In this document: positions 51,680-62,919 of the stretch, in pieces
Layout: each line of letters opens with the position of its first letter
Position numbering within the stretch: position 1 is the stretch's first letter
From: Manis javanica
Taxonomy: Eukaryota; Chordata; Mammalia; Pholidota; Manidae
DNA: 64,000 bases
NCBI RefSeq assembly: GCF_040802235.1
Contig: NC_133169.1
Location: 45,205,034 to 45,269,033 of the forward strand
Direction: 5' to 3'
Notes under the pieces: model-generated
The model's database searches: none
What the model was told of the DNA's origin: nothing
What the model saw: the letters and a program-made list of their open reading frames with translations, nothing else
Made by a program: the position numbers and the translations under genes

Positions 51680-54600
51680 ATGAATCTAAAGCCTGCAATG
51701 GCAATAAGTACATATCTCTCAATAGTCACCCTAAATGTAAATGGACTTAATGCACCAATCAAAAGACACAGAGTAATAGAATGGATAAAAAAGCAAGACC
51801 CATCTATATGCTGCTTACAAGAAACTCACCTCAAGCCCAAAGACAGGCACAGACTAAATGTCAAGGGATGGAAAAACATATTTCAGGCAAACAACAGTGA
51901 GAAGAAAGCAGGGGTTGCAGTACTAATATCAGACAAAATAGGATTCAAAACAAAGAAAGTAACAGGAAATAAAGAGGCACACTACATAATGATAAAGGGC
52001 TCAGTCCAACAAGAGGATATAACCATTCTAAATACATATGCACCCAACACAGGAGCACCAGCATTTGTGAAACAAATACTAACAGAACTAAAGAGGGAAA
52101 TAGACTGCAATGCATTCATTTTAGGAGACTTCAACACACCACTCACCCCAAAGGATAGATCCACTGGGCAGAAAATAAGTAAGGACACACAGGCACTGAA
52201 CAACACACTAGAACAGATGGACCTAATAGACATCTATAGAACTCTACATCCAAGAGCAACAGGATATAGATTCTTCTCAAGTGCACATGGAACATTCTCC
52301 AGAATAGACCACATACTAGCTCAAAAAAAGAGCCTCAGTAAATTCCAAAATATTGAAATTCTACCAGCCAATTTTTCAGACCACAAAGTTATAAAACTAG
52401 AAATAAATTCTACAAAGAAAACAAAAAGGCTCACAAACACATGGAGGCTTAACAACATGCTTCTAAATAATCAATGGATCAATGAACAAGTCAAAATAGA
52501 GATCAAGAAATATATAGAAACAAATGACAGCAACAACACAAAGCCCCAACTTCTGTGGGACGCAGCAAAAGCAGTCTTAAGAGGAAAGTATATAGAGGTC
52601 CAGGCACACTAGAAGAAGGAACAACAATCCCAAATGAATAGTCTAACATCACAATTATTGAAACTGGAAAAAGAAGAACAAATGAAGTCTAAAGTCAGCA
52701 GAAGGAGGGACATAATAAAGATCAGAGAAGAAATAAACAAAACTGAGAAGAATAAAACAATAGCAAAAATCAATGAAACCAAGAGCTTGTTCTTTTAGAA
52801 AATAAACAAAGTAGATAAGCCTCAAGCCAAACTTATTAAGAGAAAAAGAGTATCAACATAAATCAACAGCATCAGAAATGAGAACGGAATAATCACGACA
52901 GACTCCACAGAAATACAAAGAATTATTAAAGACTACTATGAAAACCTATATGGCAACAAGCTGGATAACCTAGAAGAAATGGACAACTTCCTAGAAAAAT
53001 AGAACCTCCCATGACTGACCAAGGAAGAAACAGAAAAGTTAAACAAACCAATTATGAGCAAAGAAATTGAAACGGTCATTAAAAATCTACCCAAGAACAT
53101 AACCCCGGGGCCGGAGGGATTTACCTCGGAATTTTATCAGGCACACAGAGAAGACATAATACCCATTCTCTATAAAGTGTTCCAAAAAATAGAAGAGGAG
53201 GGAATACTCCCAAATTCATTCTATGAAGCCAACATCACCCTAATACCAAAACCAGGCAAAGACCCCACCAAAAAAGAAAATTACAGACCAATATCCCTGA
53301 TGAGTGTAGATGAAGAAATACTCAATAAAATATTAGCAAACAGAATTCAACAGTATATCAAAAAGATCATACACCATGACCAAGTGGGATTCATCCCAGG
53401 GATGCAAGGATGGTACAACATTCAAAAATCCATCAACATCACCGCCATATCAACAAAAAGAAAGACAAAAACCACATGATCATCTCCATAGATGCTGAAA
53501 AAGCATTTGACAAAATTCAACATCCATTCATGATAAAAACTCTCAGCAAAATGGGAATAGAGGGCAAGTACCTCAACATAATAAAGGCCATATATGACAA
53601 ACCCACAGCCAACATTATACTAAAGAGCGAGAAGCTGAAAGCATTTCCTGTGAGATCGGGAACCAGACAGGGATGCCCACTCTCCCCACTGTTATTTAAC
53701 ATAGAACTGGAGGTCCTAGCCATGGCAATCAGACAAAACAAAGAAATACAAGGAATCCAGATTGGTAAAGAATAAGTTAAACTGTCACTATTTGCAGATG
53801 ATATGATACTGTACATAAAAAAACCCTGAAGACTCCACTCTAAAACTACTAGAACTGATATCAGAATACAGAAAAGTTGCAGGATACAAAATTAACACAC
53901 AGAAATCTGTAGCTTTCCTATATACTAACAATGAACCAGTAGAAAGAGAAATCAGAAAACAATTCCATTCACAATTGCATCAAAAAGAATAAAATACATA
54001 GGAATAAACCTAAACAAAGAAGTGAAAGACCTATACCCAGAAAAGTACAAGTCACTCTTAATAGAAATTAAAGGGGACACTAACAAATGGAAACTCATCC
54101 CATGCTCATGGCTAGGAAGAATTAATATTGACAAAATGGCCATCCTGCCCAAAGCAATATACAAATTTGATGCAATCCCTATGAAATTACCATCAACATT
54201 CTTCAATGAACTGGAACAAATAATTCAAAAATTCATATGGAAACACCAAAGACCCTGAATAGCCAAGGCAATCCTGAAAAAGAAGTATAAAGTAGGGGGG
54301 ATCTCACTCCCCAACTTCAAGCCCTACTACAAAGCCATATTAATCAAGACAATTTGGTACTGGCATAACAACAGAGCCACAGAGCAGTGGAACAGATTAG
54401 AGACTCCAGAAATTAACCCAAACATATATGGTCAATTAATATTTGATAAAGGAGCCATGGACATACAATGGCAAAATGACAGGCTCTTCAACAGATGGTG
54501 CTGGAAAAACTGGACAGCTACATGTAGGAGAATGAAACTGGACCATTGTCTAACCCCATATACAAAGGTAAACTCAAAATGGATAAAAGACCTGAATGTA

Positions 54601-54726
54601 AGTCATGAATACATTAAACTCTTGGGAAAAAACATAGGCAAAAACCTCTTAGACATAAACATGAGTGACCTTTTCTTGAACATATCTCCATATGCTACCT
54701 CTATAGCTTTTCTTCTTCCTTCCTAA
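51680..54726 (+). pseudogene. L1 ORF2 remnant (endonuclease and reverse transcriptase), broken and lacking its C-terminus
   Basis: L1 ORF2 encodes the endonuclease and reverse transcriptase for target-primed integration. The N-terminal frame (51680-52612) holds an essentially complete apurinic-type endonuclease: TLNVNGLNAP, QETHL, ILGDFNTPL, then RIDHIL and a terminal SDHKVIKLE. A TAG at 52610 ends it. Downstream pieces carry the reverse transcriptase in shifting frames: NYRPISLMS, the [14 protein letters not shown] block near 53480, [13 protein letters not shown] and the FADDMIL catalytic motif near 53795, which follows a TAA. Further on come [20 protein letters not shown] and [19 protein letters not shown]1 similarity fades after [12 protein letters not shown]. 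Confidence 0.85.
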
Positions 54727-55237
54727 TTACAACCCTTAAATAGAATCCGTGCCTCATATTGAATATACCGAGCATCATAATTCCTCCAGGTGGTTAAGAT
54801 ACCTCGAGACAAGTGCTGGGCATAGAAACCACAGGGCATAAATCTGCAAAGAATAAAAAGCTCACCTTTTCAAACAATATGGCTTCTCTCTCACTTACCA
54901 ACTTTACATTTCCCTGTATGGCCCCAGAAGATGACTGGTTAGCCAGAGACGGGTAAGATTCCTCAAGGGAGGAACAACCTAAGACAAGCACAGTCGCAGG
55001 GGGGCCATCAGGTGAGAAATTGGGGATCAACAGTGGTGAGGCTTAGAACCCACCCCACCCCCCCTGTTTTGAGAGAAAGCTTCTGCATCCGTGGATGTTT
55101 TATTGCCCTTGTCTAGCTCGGATTAGCACATAGTCTACAGGCACACACATGATCATATATAATTGCTCTCTTACAACACTAAACTATGTTTTCTATCTTT
55201 ATCTTGCATCTGCTTACCACTTCAGCATGTTATTAAA

Positions 55238-55265
55238 AATAATAATAATAATAATAATAATAATA
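55238..55265. repeat. (AAT)n microsatellite
   Basis: About nine AAT units inside the non-L1 tail. Confidence 0.9.
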
Positions 55266-55393
55266 GAGTAATGTGGGATCCACATATAAATCAAGTGTAA
55301 AAATCAAACAAATATTCATATTTGACCTGATTGTTTATAGTTCATAATGCGTGATCAAAACCAAGAGTTTCTGTGATGACTGCCCTTGTACTA

Positions 55394-55456
55394 TTCACCA
55401 TGTAAGAACTTATTCACTGTGTAAGAATTTGTTCACCATGTAAGAACTTGTTCATT
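55394..55456 (+). repeat. Three near-identical 21-bp units
   Basis: Units of the type 'ttcaccatgtaagaactt' occur three times in succession with small differences. Confidence 0.75.
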
Positions 55457-55600
55457 ATGCTTCAGAAGTTTGGAGACTGACGAGAATTAGGCTTGAGATG
55501 GATTAATGATTGTGCATTGTGCATTGACCCCCCTATACAGAATTTTATTGTTGTTAACAACCATTTGATCAATAAATATGAGAGATGCCCTCTCAAAAAA

Positions 55601-55616
55601 AAAAGGCATAAGGAGA
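55601..55616. repeat. Target-site duplication, right copy
   Basis: The 16-mer 'aaaaggcataaggaga', identical to 49628-49643. Its first four A bases cannot be told from the end of the A tail, so 12 bases are unambiguous. Confidence 0.92.
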
Positions 55617-55946
55617 AAACAAGATTACTGCAACTGAAATATTGATTGCCTTGCTTAGGTCTGTTGGCTGCATGCCTCTTCCAGGTCCAAGGGGACTGGT
55701 CAACACACTCTGTATCACCTCCTCCAACAGGTGCCATGAAACAAAGAGTGATGTCATCTCCCTTCTCTTTATTCACACTAAACTGACCACACTCTATTTG
55801 CCCATGTGTGTGAGGCTCTGAAAAATCAATGGATGGTGGGTTCAACCAGACAGGCAGACAGAACTGGAGGAGCAAAAGGGTAATTATTATCCTTGACTTA
55901 TTCTTCTGTCTGTCTATTAGTTCTAGATGCTATTTCCTCAATTATT

Positions 55947-55962
55947 TTGCCCATTACTTTTT
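55947..55962. repeat. Target-site duplication of the 0.76-kb insertion, left copy
   Basis: 'ttgcccattacttttt', repeated exactly at 56724-56739. Confidence 0.88.
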
Positions 55963-56723
55963 TATTTTTTGGAAAAACATTTTTTTAATGAACAGAAATT
56001 TATTTCTTAGAGCAGGTTTAAGTTTACAGAAAAACTGAGTTGAAAGTACAAAGGGTTCCCATGTGCTTTCTTGCCCCAACCCATCCCAGCTGCAGCTCAT
56101 TCTTTGTGTTGTACAATCTATGGGTTTTGACAAACGTATTCTGTGCCCACAATTACAGTATCATACAGAATTGTTTTGCAGCCCTAAAAATCCCATCTGT
56201 TTTCGTCTAGAAGGCTCCAGTGCCATTCAGGTCTATAGGTGTGACCCTTATTTAGGGTGGTGGGGAAGATGGAGGGCCTCTCCAGCTAGTATCCTCTGCT
56301 CTAAAGCAGGAAATTAAAGGAATCTCCCCTCAACCTCATGCTCTCACAACAGCATAAATAATGCAGGAGACCAATGCTGTGGGTTTGCAAATGAATGATC
56401 AGAATGTGTTTATCCCTGGGATCAGTGTGGCTAAAAGTACTGAGGAATAGGAAAGGAGGCCAGTTTTTGGAAGTAAGAATGCGGCTTTATTTCTGCATTG
56501 GCCTTGAGCTGCCAACTTGGGATTTTCTCAATTCAGCATGACTATTCGCCTCCCCACATGAGCTTGTGGGTGTTTCTGCACATGTGATTGGCATGCAGCC
56601 TGCATGGGCCACAGAGAATGTTCTGTTGCTGCCCTGGGCCCTGGGTGGGTGAGGCTGCCCCTCCCTGTCTTGGACTTTGGAGGGCATGGTGCTGGAATGT
56701 TCTTGACTGAGCTCTGACCGACA
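55963..56723 (-). mobile_element. Retro-inserted 761-bp composite sequence, minus strand
   Basis: Present in copy B only; in A the site is occupied by a single AT-rich stretch near 25990-26025. The T-rich left end means the inserted RNA ran on the minus strand. Its 5' part (56723 down to about 56345) starts TGTC and has AATAAA near 56487, which looks LTR-like. Its 3' part (about 56235 down to 55985) resembles an old L1 3' UTR in sense orientation ('gaaagtacaaagggttcccat' on the plus strand is the reversed form). The 90-codon frame at 56487-56759 runs into the target site and is not a gene. Confidence 0.75.
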
Positions 56724-56739
56724 TTGCCCATTACTTTTT
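56724..56739. repeat. Target-site duplication of the 0.76-kb insertion, right copy
   Basis: Identical to 55947-55962. On the minus strand it begins AAAAAG after AAT, close to the L1 endonuclease preference. Confidence 0.88.
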
Positions 56740-57079
56740 ATTGAGAAAAGTAAATACACTTTTTAGTTTTGAAACTCTATATAAATCTTATAATTTCTAA
56801 CATGTGGAAATGAATCTGTTTTCAAGTACTCATGGAATAAAACAATATATATGATTTCTATATTACTGGATGATGTGTTCATCTTCATGAGACTAAAATT
56901 TTGCAGAGGAAGAGTGACTTAATTTAACTGAGTGGGACTATTTCTATTAATTACAGCCCTGAAACAAAAGTCTTAATCATATTTGTGTTTTCAAGTTGAA
57001 ATGATCAATGGGTGACCTAAAACTAGAGGGTGCTGCATACTCAGTTACTATTCCATAGGAATCACTAGAAAAATGAAAT

Positions 57080-60000
57080 GGCAAAATATTTGTTTAAAAA
57101 AATTTCAGCAGATACTACAAAGATGGCTAAGTGAAATTGAAGTCAGCATTCTTCTTGATAAAGATTTAAAAATAAAAATATTAGGCATGCTTATGGAGCT
57201 ACAGAAAAATGATCAAAATCTAAGGAGGACTTCAAGAAAGGGATAGAAACTGAAAAATACAGTAGCTGAAATAAAACATACAATGGAGAGATTTAAAAGA
57301 AGATTAGATGAAGTAGAGGAGATGATAAATGGGATAGAAATTAGAGAACATAAAAACAAAGAAGCTGAGGCACAGAGAGAAAAAAAAGATCTCTAGGAAT
57401 TAAAGAAAAATGAGAACCATGGAAACAATCCAAATGAAACAATATTCGCATTATAGGGGCACCAGAAGAAGAAGAAGAGAGAAAAAGAGACAAAGTCTCT
57501 TTGAGAAAATAATTGCTGAAAACTTTCCCAATCTTGGGAAGGAAATAGTCTCTCAGGTGATGAAAGTGAAGAAATCTCCCAACACAATGAAATCTAGGAA
57601 GACAAAACCAAGACATATAGTAGTTAAAATGGCAAAGATCAAGGACAAGGACAAAGTATTAAAGGCAGCCAAAGAGAGAGAGAAAAAATCATGCATAAAG
57701 GAAAGCCTATCACGCTAAAAGTAGAATTCTCTGAAGAAACTTTAGAGGCCAGAATGGAGTGGCCTGATATATTCAATGCAATGAAACAGAAAGACCTCCA
57801 ACTGTGAATATTCTACCTGGCAAAATTGTCATTTAAATTTAAGCAGTAATTAAACAATTTCCAGATAAGCAAAATTTGAGGAAATTTACCTCCCACAAAC
57901 CATCTCCACAGTGTATTTCAAAGGGACTTCCATAGATGAAAGTGCTCTTAAAGCTAAACAGTTGTCACTAGGGTAAATAAAACCACAGTAAAGGAAGAAA
58001 TCCAATTAATTACTAAGAAAATGCAAAGTTAAATCAACTATTCACAAAGTTAGTCAAGGGATACACAAAGAGCACAGAATATGGCACCTAATATATAAAG
58101 AGTAGAGAAGGAAGAAGAAAACCATATACGACAAACCAAAGCTTTTCCTCTAAGATCGGGAACAAGACAAGGATGCTCACTCTCCCCACTTGTATTCAAC
58201 ATAGTCCTTGAGGTCCTAGCCACAGCAATCAGATAACACAAATAAATTAAAGGCATCCAGATTAGTAAAGAAGAAACTCAATTGTCACTGTTTTCAGATG
58301 ACATGATATTGTACATAGAAAACACAAAAGAATCCACAAAAAACTACCAGATCAAATAACTAAATTCAGCGAAGTTGCAGGGTACAAAATTAATACAGGG
58401 AAATATGTTGCATTCCTATATGTTAATGATGAACTAGCAGTAAGAGAAATCAGGAAAACAACTCCATTTACAATTTGACTGAAAAGAAAAAAATACCTAG
58501 AAATAAACCTAACCAAGGAGATGACAGACCTATACCATGAAATATGCAAGGCTCTCATGAGAAAAATTAAAGAAGATACTAGTAAATGGAAATACATCCC
58601 ATGCTAATGGATAGGAAGGATTAATATTGTCAAAATGACCATCCTGCCTAAAGTGATCTACAGACTCAATGCAATCCCTATCAAAATACCAACAGCATTC
58701 TTCAACAAACTAGAACAAATCCTTCTAAAATTCATATGGAACCACAAAAGACCACAAAAGACAAAGCAACTCTGAGAAGGAAGAATAATGTGGGGGAGGA
58801 TTATGTTCCCTGACTTCAAGCTGTACTACAAGGACACAGTAATCAAGATAATTTGGTACAAGAGCAGACACATAGACCAGTGGAATAGAACAGAGAGCCG
58901 AGATATAAACCCACACTTATAGGGCAGTTAATCTATGATAAAGGAGCCATGAATATAAAATGGGAAAATGACAGCCTCTTCAACAGCTGTTGTTGGCGAA
59001 ACTGGACAGCTACATGCAAGAGAATGAAAGTAGATTATTATCAAACTGCATACACAAAAGTAAAGTCAAAATGGATCAAAGACCTGAGTTTAAGCCATAA
59101 AACTATAAAACTCTTGGAATAAAATATAGGCAAAAATCTCTTGAATATAAACAGAAGCAACTTTTTCCTTAACACATCTGCTTAGACATGGGAATCTAAA
59201 GCAAAAATTATTAAATGGGACTACATCAAACTAAAAAGCTTCTGTACAGCAAAGGACACTGTTAGTAGAACAAAAAAGCATCCTACAGTATGGGAGAATA
59301 TATTTGTAAATCACATATCTGATAAGGGGTTAAAATTTAATATATGCAAAGAACTTACATGCTTCAACCCCCACAAAACAAATAACCTGATTAAAAATGG
59401 GCTGAGGATCTGAACAGGCACTTCTCCAAAGAAGAAATTCAGATGGTCAACAGGCACACGAAAAGATGCTCCACACCACTAATTATCAGGGAAATACAAA
59501 TTAAAACCACAATGAGATATCACCTCTCACCAGTTAAAATAGCCAACATCCTAAAGACAAGGAACAAGAAATGCTGGCTAGAATGCAGAGAAAGTGGAAC
59601 CCTCCTACGCTGCTGATGTGAATGCAAATCAGTTCAATAATGTGGAAAGCAATATGGAGGTTCCTCAAAAACTAAAAATAGAAATACCATTTGACCCAGT
59701 GTTTCCACTCCTAGGAATTTCACTGAAGAAAACAAGATCCTTGATTAGAAAAGACATATGCTTTTGAAAAAACCTCTGTTTTTTTTCACAGCACTATTTA
59801 CAATAGCCAAGATATGGAAGCAACCTAAGTGTCCACTGGGAGATGAATGGATAGAGAACAGGTGGTGCATATGCACAATGGAATATGGTTCAGCCATAAG
59901 AAGAAAACAAATCCTACCATTTGCAATAATGTGGATGGAGCTAGAGGGTATTATGCCCAGTGAAATAAGCCAGGTGGAGTAAGAAAGTACCAAATGAATT

Positions 60001-60370
60001 CATCATTTGTGGAGTATAACAACAAAGCAAAACTGAAGCAACAAAACAGCAGCAGACTCACAGACTCCAAGAAGGAGTCCCTTTAGCAGTTACCAAGGGG
60101 AAGGGTTTGGGAAGGGTGGGTAGGAAGGAAGGGAGAAAGGGATTAAGGTGTATTATGATTATCGCACATAATATAGGTAGGTCACAGGGAAAGCAGGATA
60201 GCTTGGAGAAGGCAAGTAATGACTCTAAAGCATCTTAATACACTGACAGACAGTTACTGCAATGGAGTGGAAGAGGGCTTGACTATATTTGTGAATGTTG
60301 AAACCATAATGTTGGTCATGAATCCTTCATAAGATTGCATATCAATTATACATTAATTTTAAAAAGTCCT
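57080..60370 (+). mobile_element. L1, sense, with a large internal deletion
   Basis: ORF1 sequence runs from about 57125 to 57960 in broken frames (coil part, then LFEKIIAENFPNLGKEI near 57500). The ORF1/ORF2 spacer runs to about 58085. There the element jumps to mid reverse transcriptase ('accatatacgacaaaccaa' at 58124, corresponding to AIYDKP, and the RQGC block), losing the endonuclease and the first half of the polymerase. Distal ORF2 and the 3' UTR follow to a weak A-rich end at about 60370. Peptide traces include TIAKIWKQPKCPLGDEWI near 59800. Confidence 0.8.
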
Positions 60371-61490
60371 CTTCACCTCAAAAATAATAAATAAAATGAA
60401 AATCAGTCGATGGAAAGGGAGGAAATATTTACCAACAACATATATTATAAGGGATTATGATCAGAAATATACAGAAAACTTACACAGCTCAGTATGGTTT
60501 CTTAGACAAAACATAGTATAGTTGCACACTGTTCTTGTTTTCCTCACTTAAGGGCATATCCTAGAGCTCTTTCCTATCAGAACATGGAGGCCTTCTCCAT
60601 CTCTTTTACAACTGCATGGCAATTATTTTGGGGTGGGGGATAGGCATACCATAGACCATGTAACCAGCTTTCTACGAATGGCTCCTTAGATTGTTTCTGA
60701 TGTTGTTCCTTTACAGCCAGTACTGTGATATTGGATGTACATGTGCAGCTGTTCCTGTCTGTAAGATTAAGTCTCAGAAATTTGATTGTTGGGCCAAAGA
60801 TAAATGTATTTATAATTTTGAAAGTTGTAATTTGATAACCCATAAAGTTTTTGTTTAAAAAAAAAGCAAATAGTCCAATAAATTAAAGAAGAAAGGACCT
60901 GTGTATCGTTTTTCCAAAGTGGATATGCTTTAAAAGATGCCTCAACATCACTAATTGACAGAGGACTATAAAACAAAACCATAACCCGATATCACCTAAT
61001 GTATCTTAACATGGCTGTTGTCAGACAGAATGCAAATATCAACACGATATAGGAAAAAGTACCTCTAATTCACTGTTGGTGTAAATGTGAAATAGAGCAT
61101 TCTATGGAACACAGTACGGGGGTGCCTCAGAAGTCCATTTGATCCAGCAATCCCACTGCCGGGAGATATTTGAAAGAACTGAAATCAGTATGTCAAAGAG
61201 GATCTGCACACCCATGTTCACTGCTGTGTTATTCACAAAAGCCAAAATATAGAACAACCTAAAAGATCTTAGATGGATGAGTGCATACATAAAATTACAC
61301 ACACACAATAGGCATGATGTATCATTCAACAATAAAAAGAAGAAAGTCTTGCAATTGATGACAAAGTGGGTGAATCTGGAAGGCATTGTGCTGAGCTGAG
61401 CCAGACAGAGACAAACACTGTATGGCCTCACATGTGGGCTCTAAAAAACAAGCAAACAAACAATTTCATATTAGCAGATAATAGAATTAG
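60371..61490 (+). mobile_element. L1 distal ORF2/3' UTR, sense, interrupted
   Basis: Sense L1 tail at 60371-60500 and again at 60870-61490 ('cctcaacatcactaattgacag', 'cacccatgttcactgctgtg'). The 60510-60860 part between them is a different, unclassified sequence ending in an A run, perhaps a later insertion. Confidence 0.5.
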
Positions 61491-61539
61491 AAAAACATAA
61501 AACTATTATGCTAAGAAATCTTTCCATCTACAGCAGTCC

Positions 61540-62905
61540 CTTTGCTGTATGCTGTTATGCTGATTGAATGGTCATAAATTCCTTGAGTTGTCATTTATCT
61601 GGGAATTGTTTAATCTCTGCATATTTGAATGAGACTTTTGCTCTTAGAGGATTCTTGGTGAAGGTCCTTCAGGTTCAGTACAATAAGCATATCATGCCCC
61701 TGACTTCTGCCTGTATGGTTCTGCTGAGTAGTCTGCTGACAGCCAGATGAGGTTTCACTCATAATTAATATTTTTAAATTCTCTGGTTGACTTCAGTACT
61801 CTCTCCTGTGGTTAAACTTTGTCTGTTATGCTTCCTGGTGTGCAGGGTAATAGGTTCATGAAGAAGCTGAAGACAGTTTACTCCCCAGTGCCCGGTTCTC
61901 CTATAAGGTAGGGCTCTAGGGTGCCACTGGTGGGCAAAGAGCAGGGCTGCCTTTTGGCCTGTCTGCCAGCAGTGGTTGGTCTGTGTCAGCAGAGGAGCCC
62001 GCAGGCCTCTGGGCCCTTTGGGTGCCTTGAGGCACTTCTGCTGGGATGAACTATAGGTAGAGCTGCCCTCTGCCTGCTTGTCAACAAAGGCAGCTGCTGC
62101 TGGGCCAAGATGGCAGGACAGGGCAGGAGTGCAGGGAGCTGCTGTGGTCATCCTTCCTGTGAGGGAGCTAGAGTACAGGGCTGGTTCATGCACGTGCCCC
62201 ACCATGTGGACTGGGGGAGGGCCAGGGGCACCTGGAAGTGTCCTCCCTCTGCCTGCAGGCACTGCAGTCTGTCCGGCTGAGTGGGCTGGGCAGGGCGGAG
62301 GCACAAGGAAGGGCTGCCATGTGGCTGAGCTGCAGGGAGGGAGATGGAGCGCTCAGAGCGGGTTCCTGTGAATACGCAGCCCGCTGGGCTGAGGGGTGGC
62401 ACCATCCACCCGCCCTTTATCCTTGGAAAGAGCTCCCTTGACCCATGCTTCTGTGGCACACTGTTATCTGCTGGTAAACTGTTCGATGTGTGGTCTCTGC
62501 TTGGATCTCAGTGGGACAGATGGAGGACGCCTTTCCTCCACAAGTTACAGGATCACGGACTCCCAGAATGCTGCACATCTCCCTGGAGTGCAGCCCTGCC
62601 AATCACCAAAGCTCAGTGCTACGTGGACTCATCTGCTTGGAGCATTTATCTGGGCCCGTGTGCTAGATTCCGAGCACTTATCCTCTCTCTGCTCCACTCC
62701 TCTCCCCCGCACTTGTGGGCCGGAATGGGGAGCGGGTCTAGGTCCCAATTAGTCATGGCTCCGTCACATCACCCTTCGCAGTTTTACCTTCCCTTCACCA
62801 GGTACAGATGGCCTATTCTGCTGTTTTCGGGTCATTTTAAGGGTTAGTAGTATTTGCTGTAGTTCCTTCCTTATTTTGTACAAGGGAGGATGCCTCTGCT
62901 TTGCT
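61540..62905 (-). mobile_element. L1 5' region, antisense (ORF1 end plus GC-rich 5' UTR)
   Basis: Closely similar to 30390-31760 over its length, including the same direct junction between ORF1 C-terminal sequence and the GC-rich part (about 61745). The longest frames (176 codons on the minus strand, 167 on the plus) belong to this GC-rich stretch, have no recognisable motifs and change length between the two copies, so they are not called. Confidence 0.55.
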
Positions 62906-62919
62906 TTCCACTCTTAGCT

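Larger units (their letters stand above)
54727..55594 (+). mobile_element. Non-L1 3' tail of the chimeric element
   Basis: It does not resemble the 3' UTRs of the other L1s in the window (for example 60000-60360). It contains a C-rich stretch near 55050, an (AAT)n run at 55238-55265, three roughly 21-bp near-repeats at 55394-55456, AATAAA at 55571-55576, and ends in 'gccctctc' before the A tail. It may be an LTR-derived 3' end polyadenylated at its own site, but I find no firm LTR boundary and name no family. Confidence 0.6.
49644..55600 (+). mobile_element. Chimeric L1 element: L1 5' UTR, ORF1 and ORF2 with a non-L1 3' end
   Basis: It begins with a standard L1 5' end ('caagatggtggcgtgagtag' near 49654) and a 1.0-kb GC-rich 5' UTR. 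Broken ORF1 and ORF2 follow. L1 similarity ends near 54700, before the C-terminal part of ORF2 (the zinc-knuckle region) and before any L1 3' UTR. About 870 bp of other sequence follow, with AATAAA at 55571-55576 and an A tail at 55595-55604. The 16-bp target-site duplication encloses L1 part and tail together. The whole is absent from copy A, so it came after the A/B duplication. Confidence 0.85.
38880..57022. repeat. Segmental duplication, copy B (direct, paralogous to 3764-26310)
   Basis: Collinear with copy A. Bookkeeping supports the pairing: A spans about 22.55 kb; subtracting the 11.15 kb absent from B and adding B's two insertions (5.96 and 0.77 kb with duplicated target sites) predicts about 18.13 kb, and B measures 18.14 kb. 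The left junction is with an L1 ORF1/ORF2 spacer, the right junction with sequence leading into another L1. Confidence 0.85.

Noticed and set aside
51680-52612. 313-codon endonuclease frame as a possible domesticated host gene
   Set aside because: It lies in its normal L1 context with broken ORF1 and reverse transcriptase and ends at a stop inside ORF2; decay explains it.
55394-55456. Short regular repeats resembling a CRISPR array
   Set aside because: Only three contiguous near-repeats without spacers, within a mammalian retroelement.
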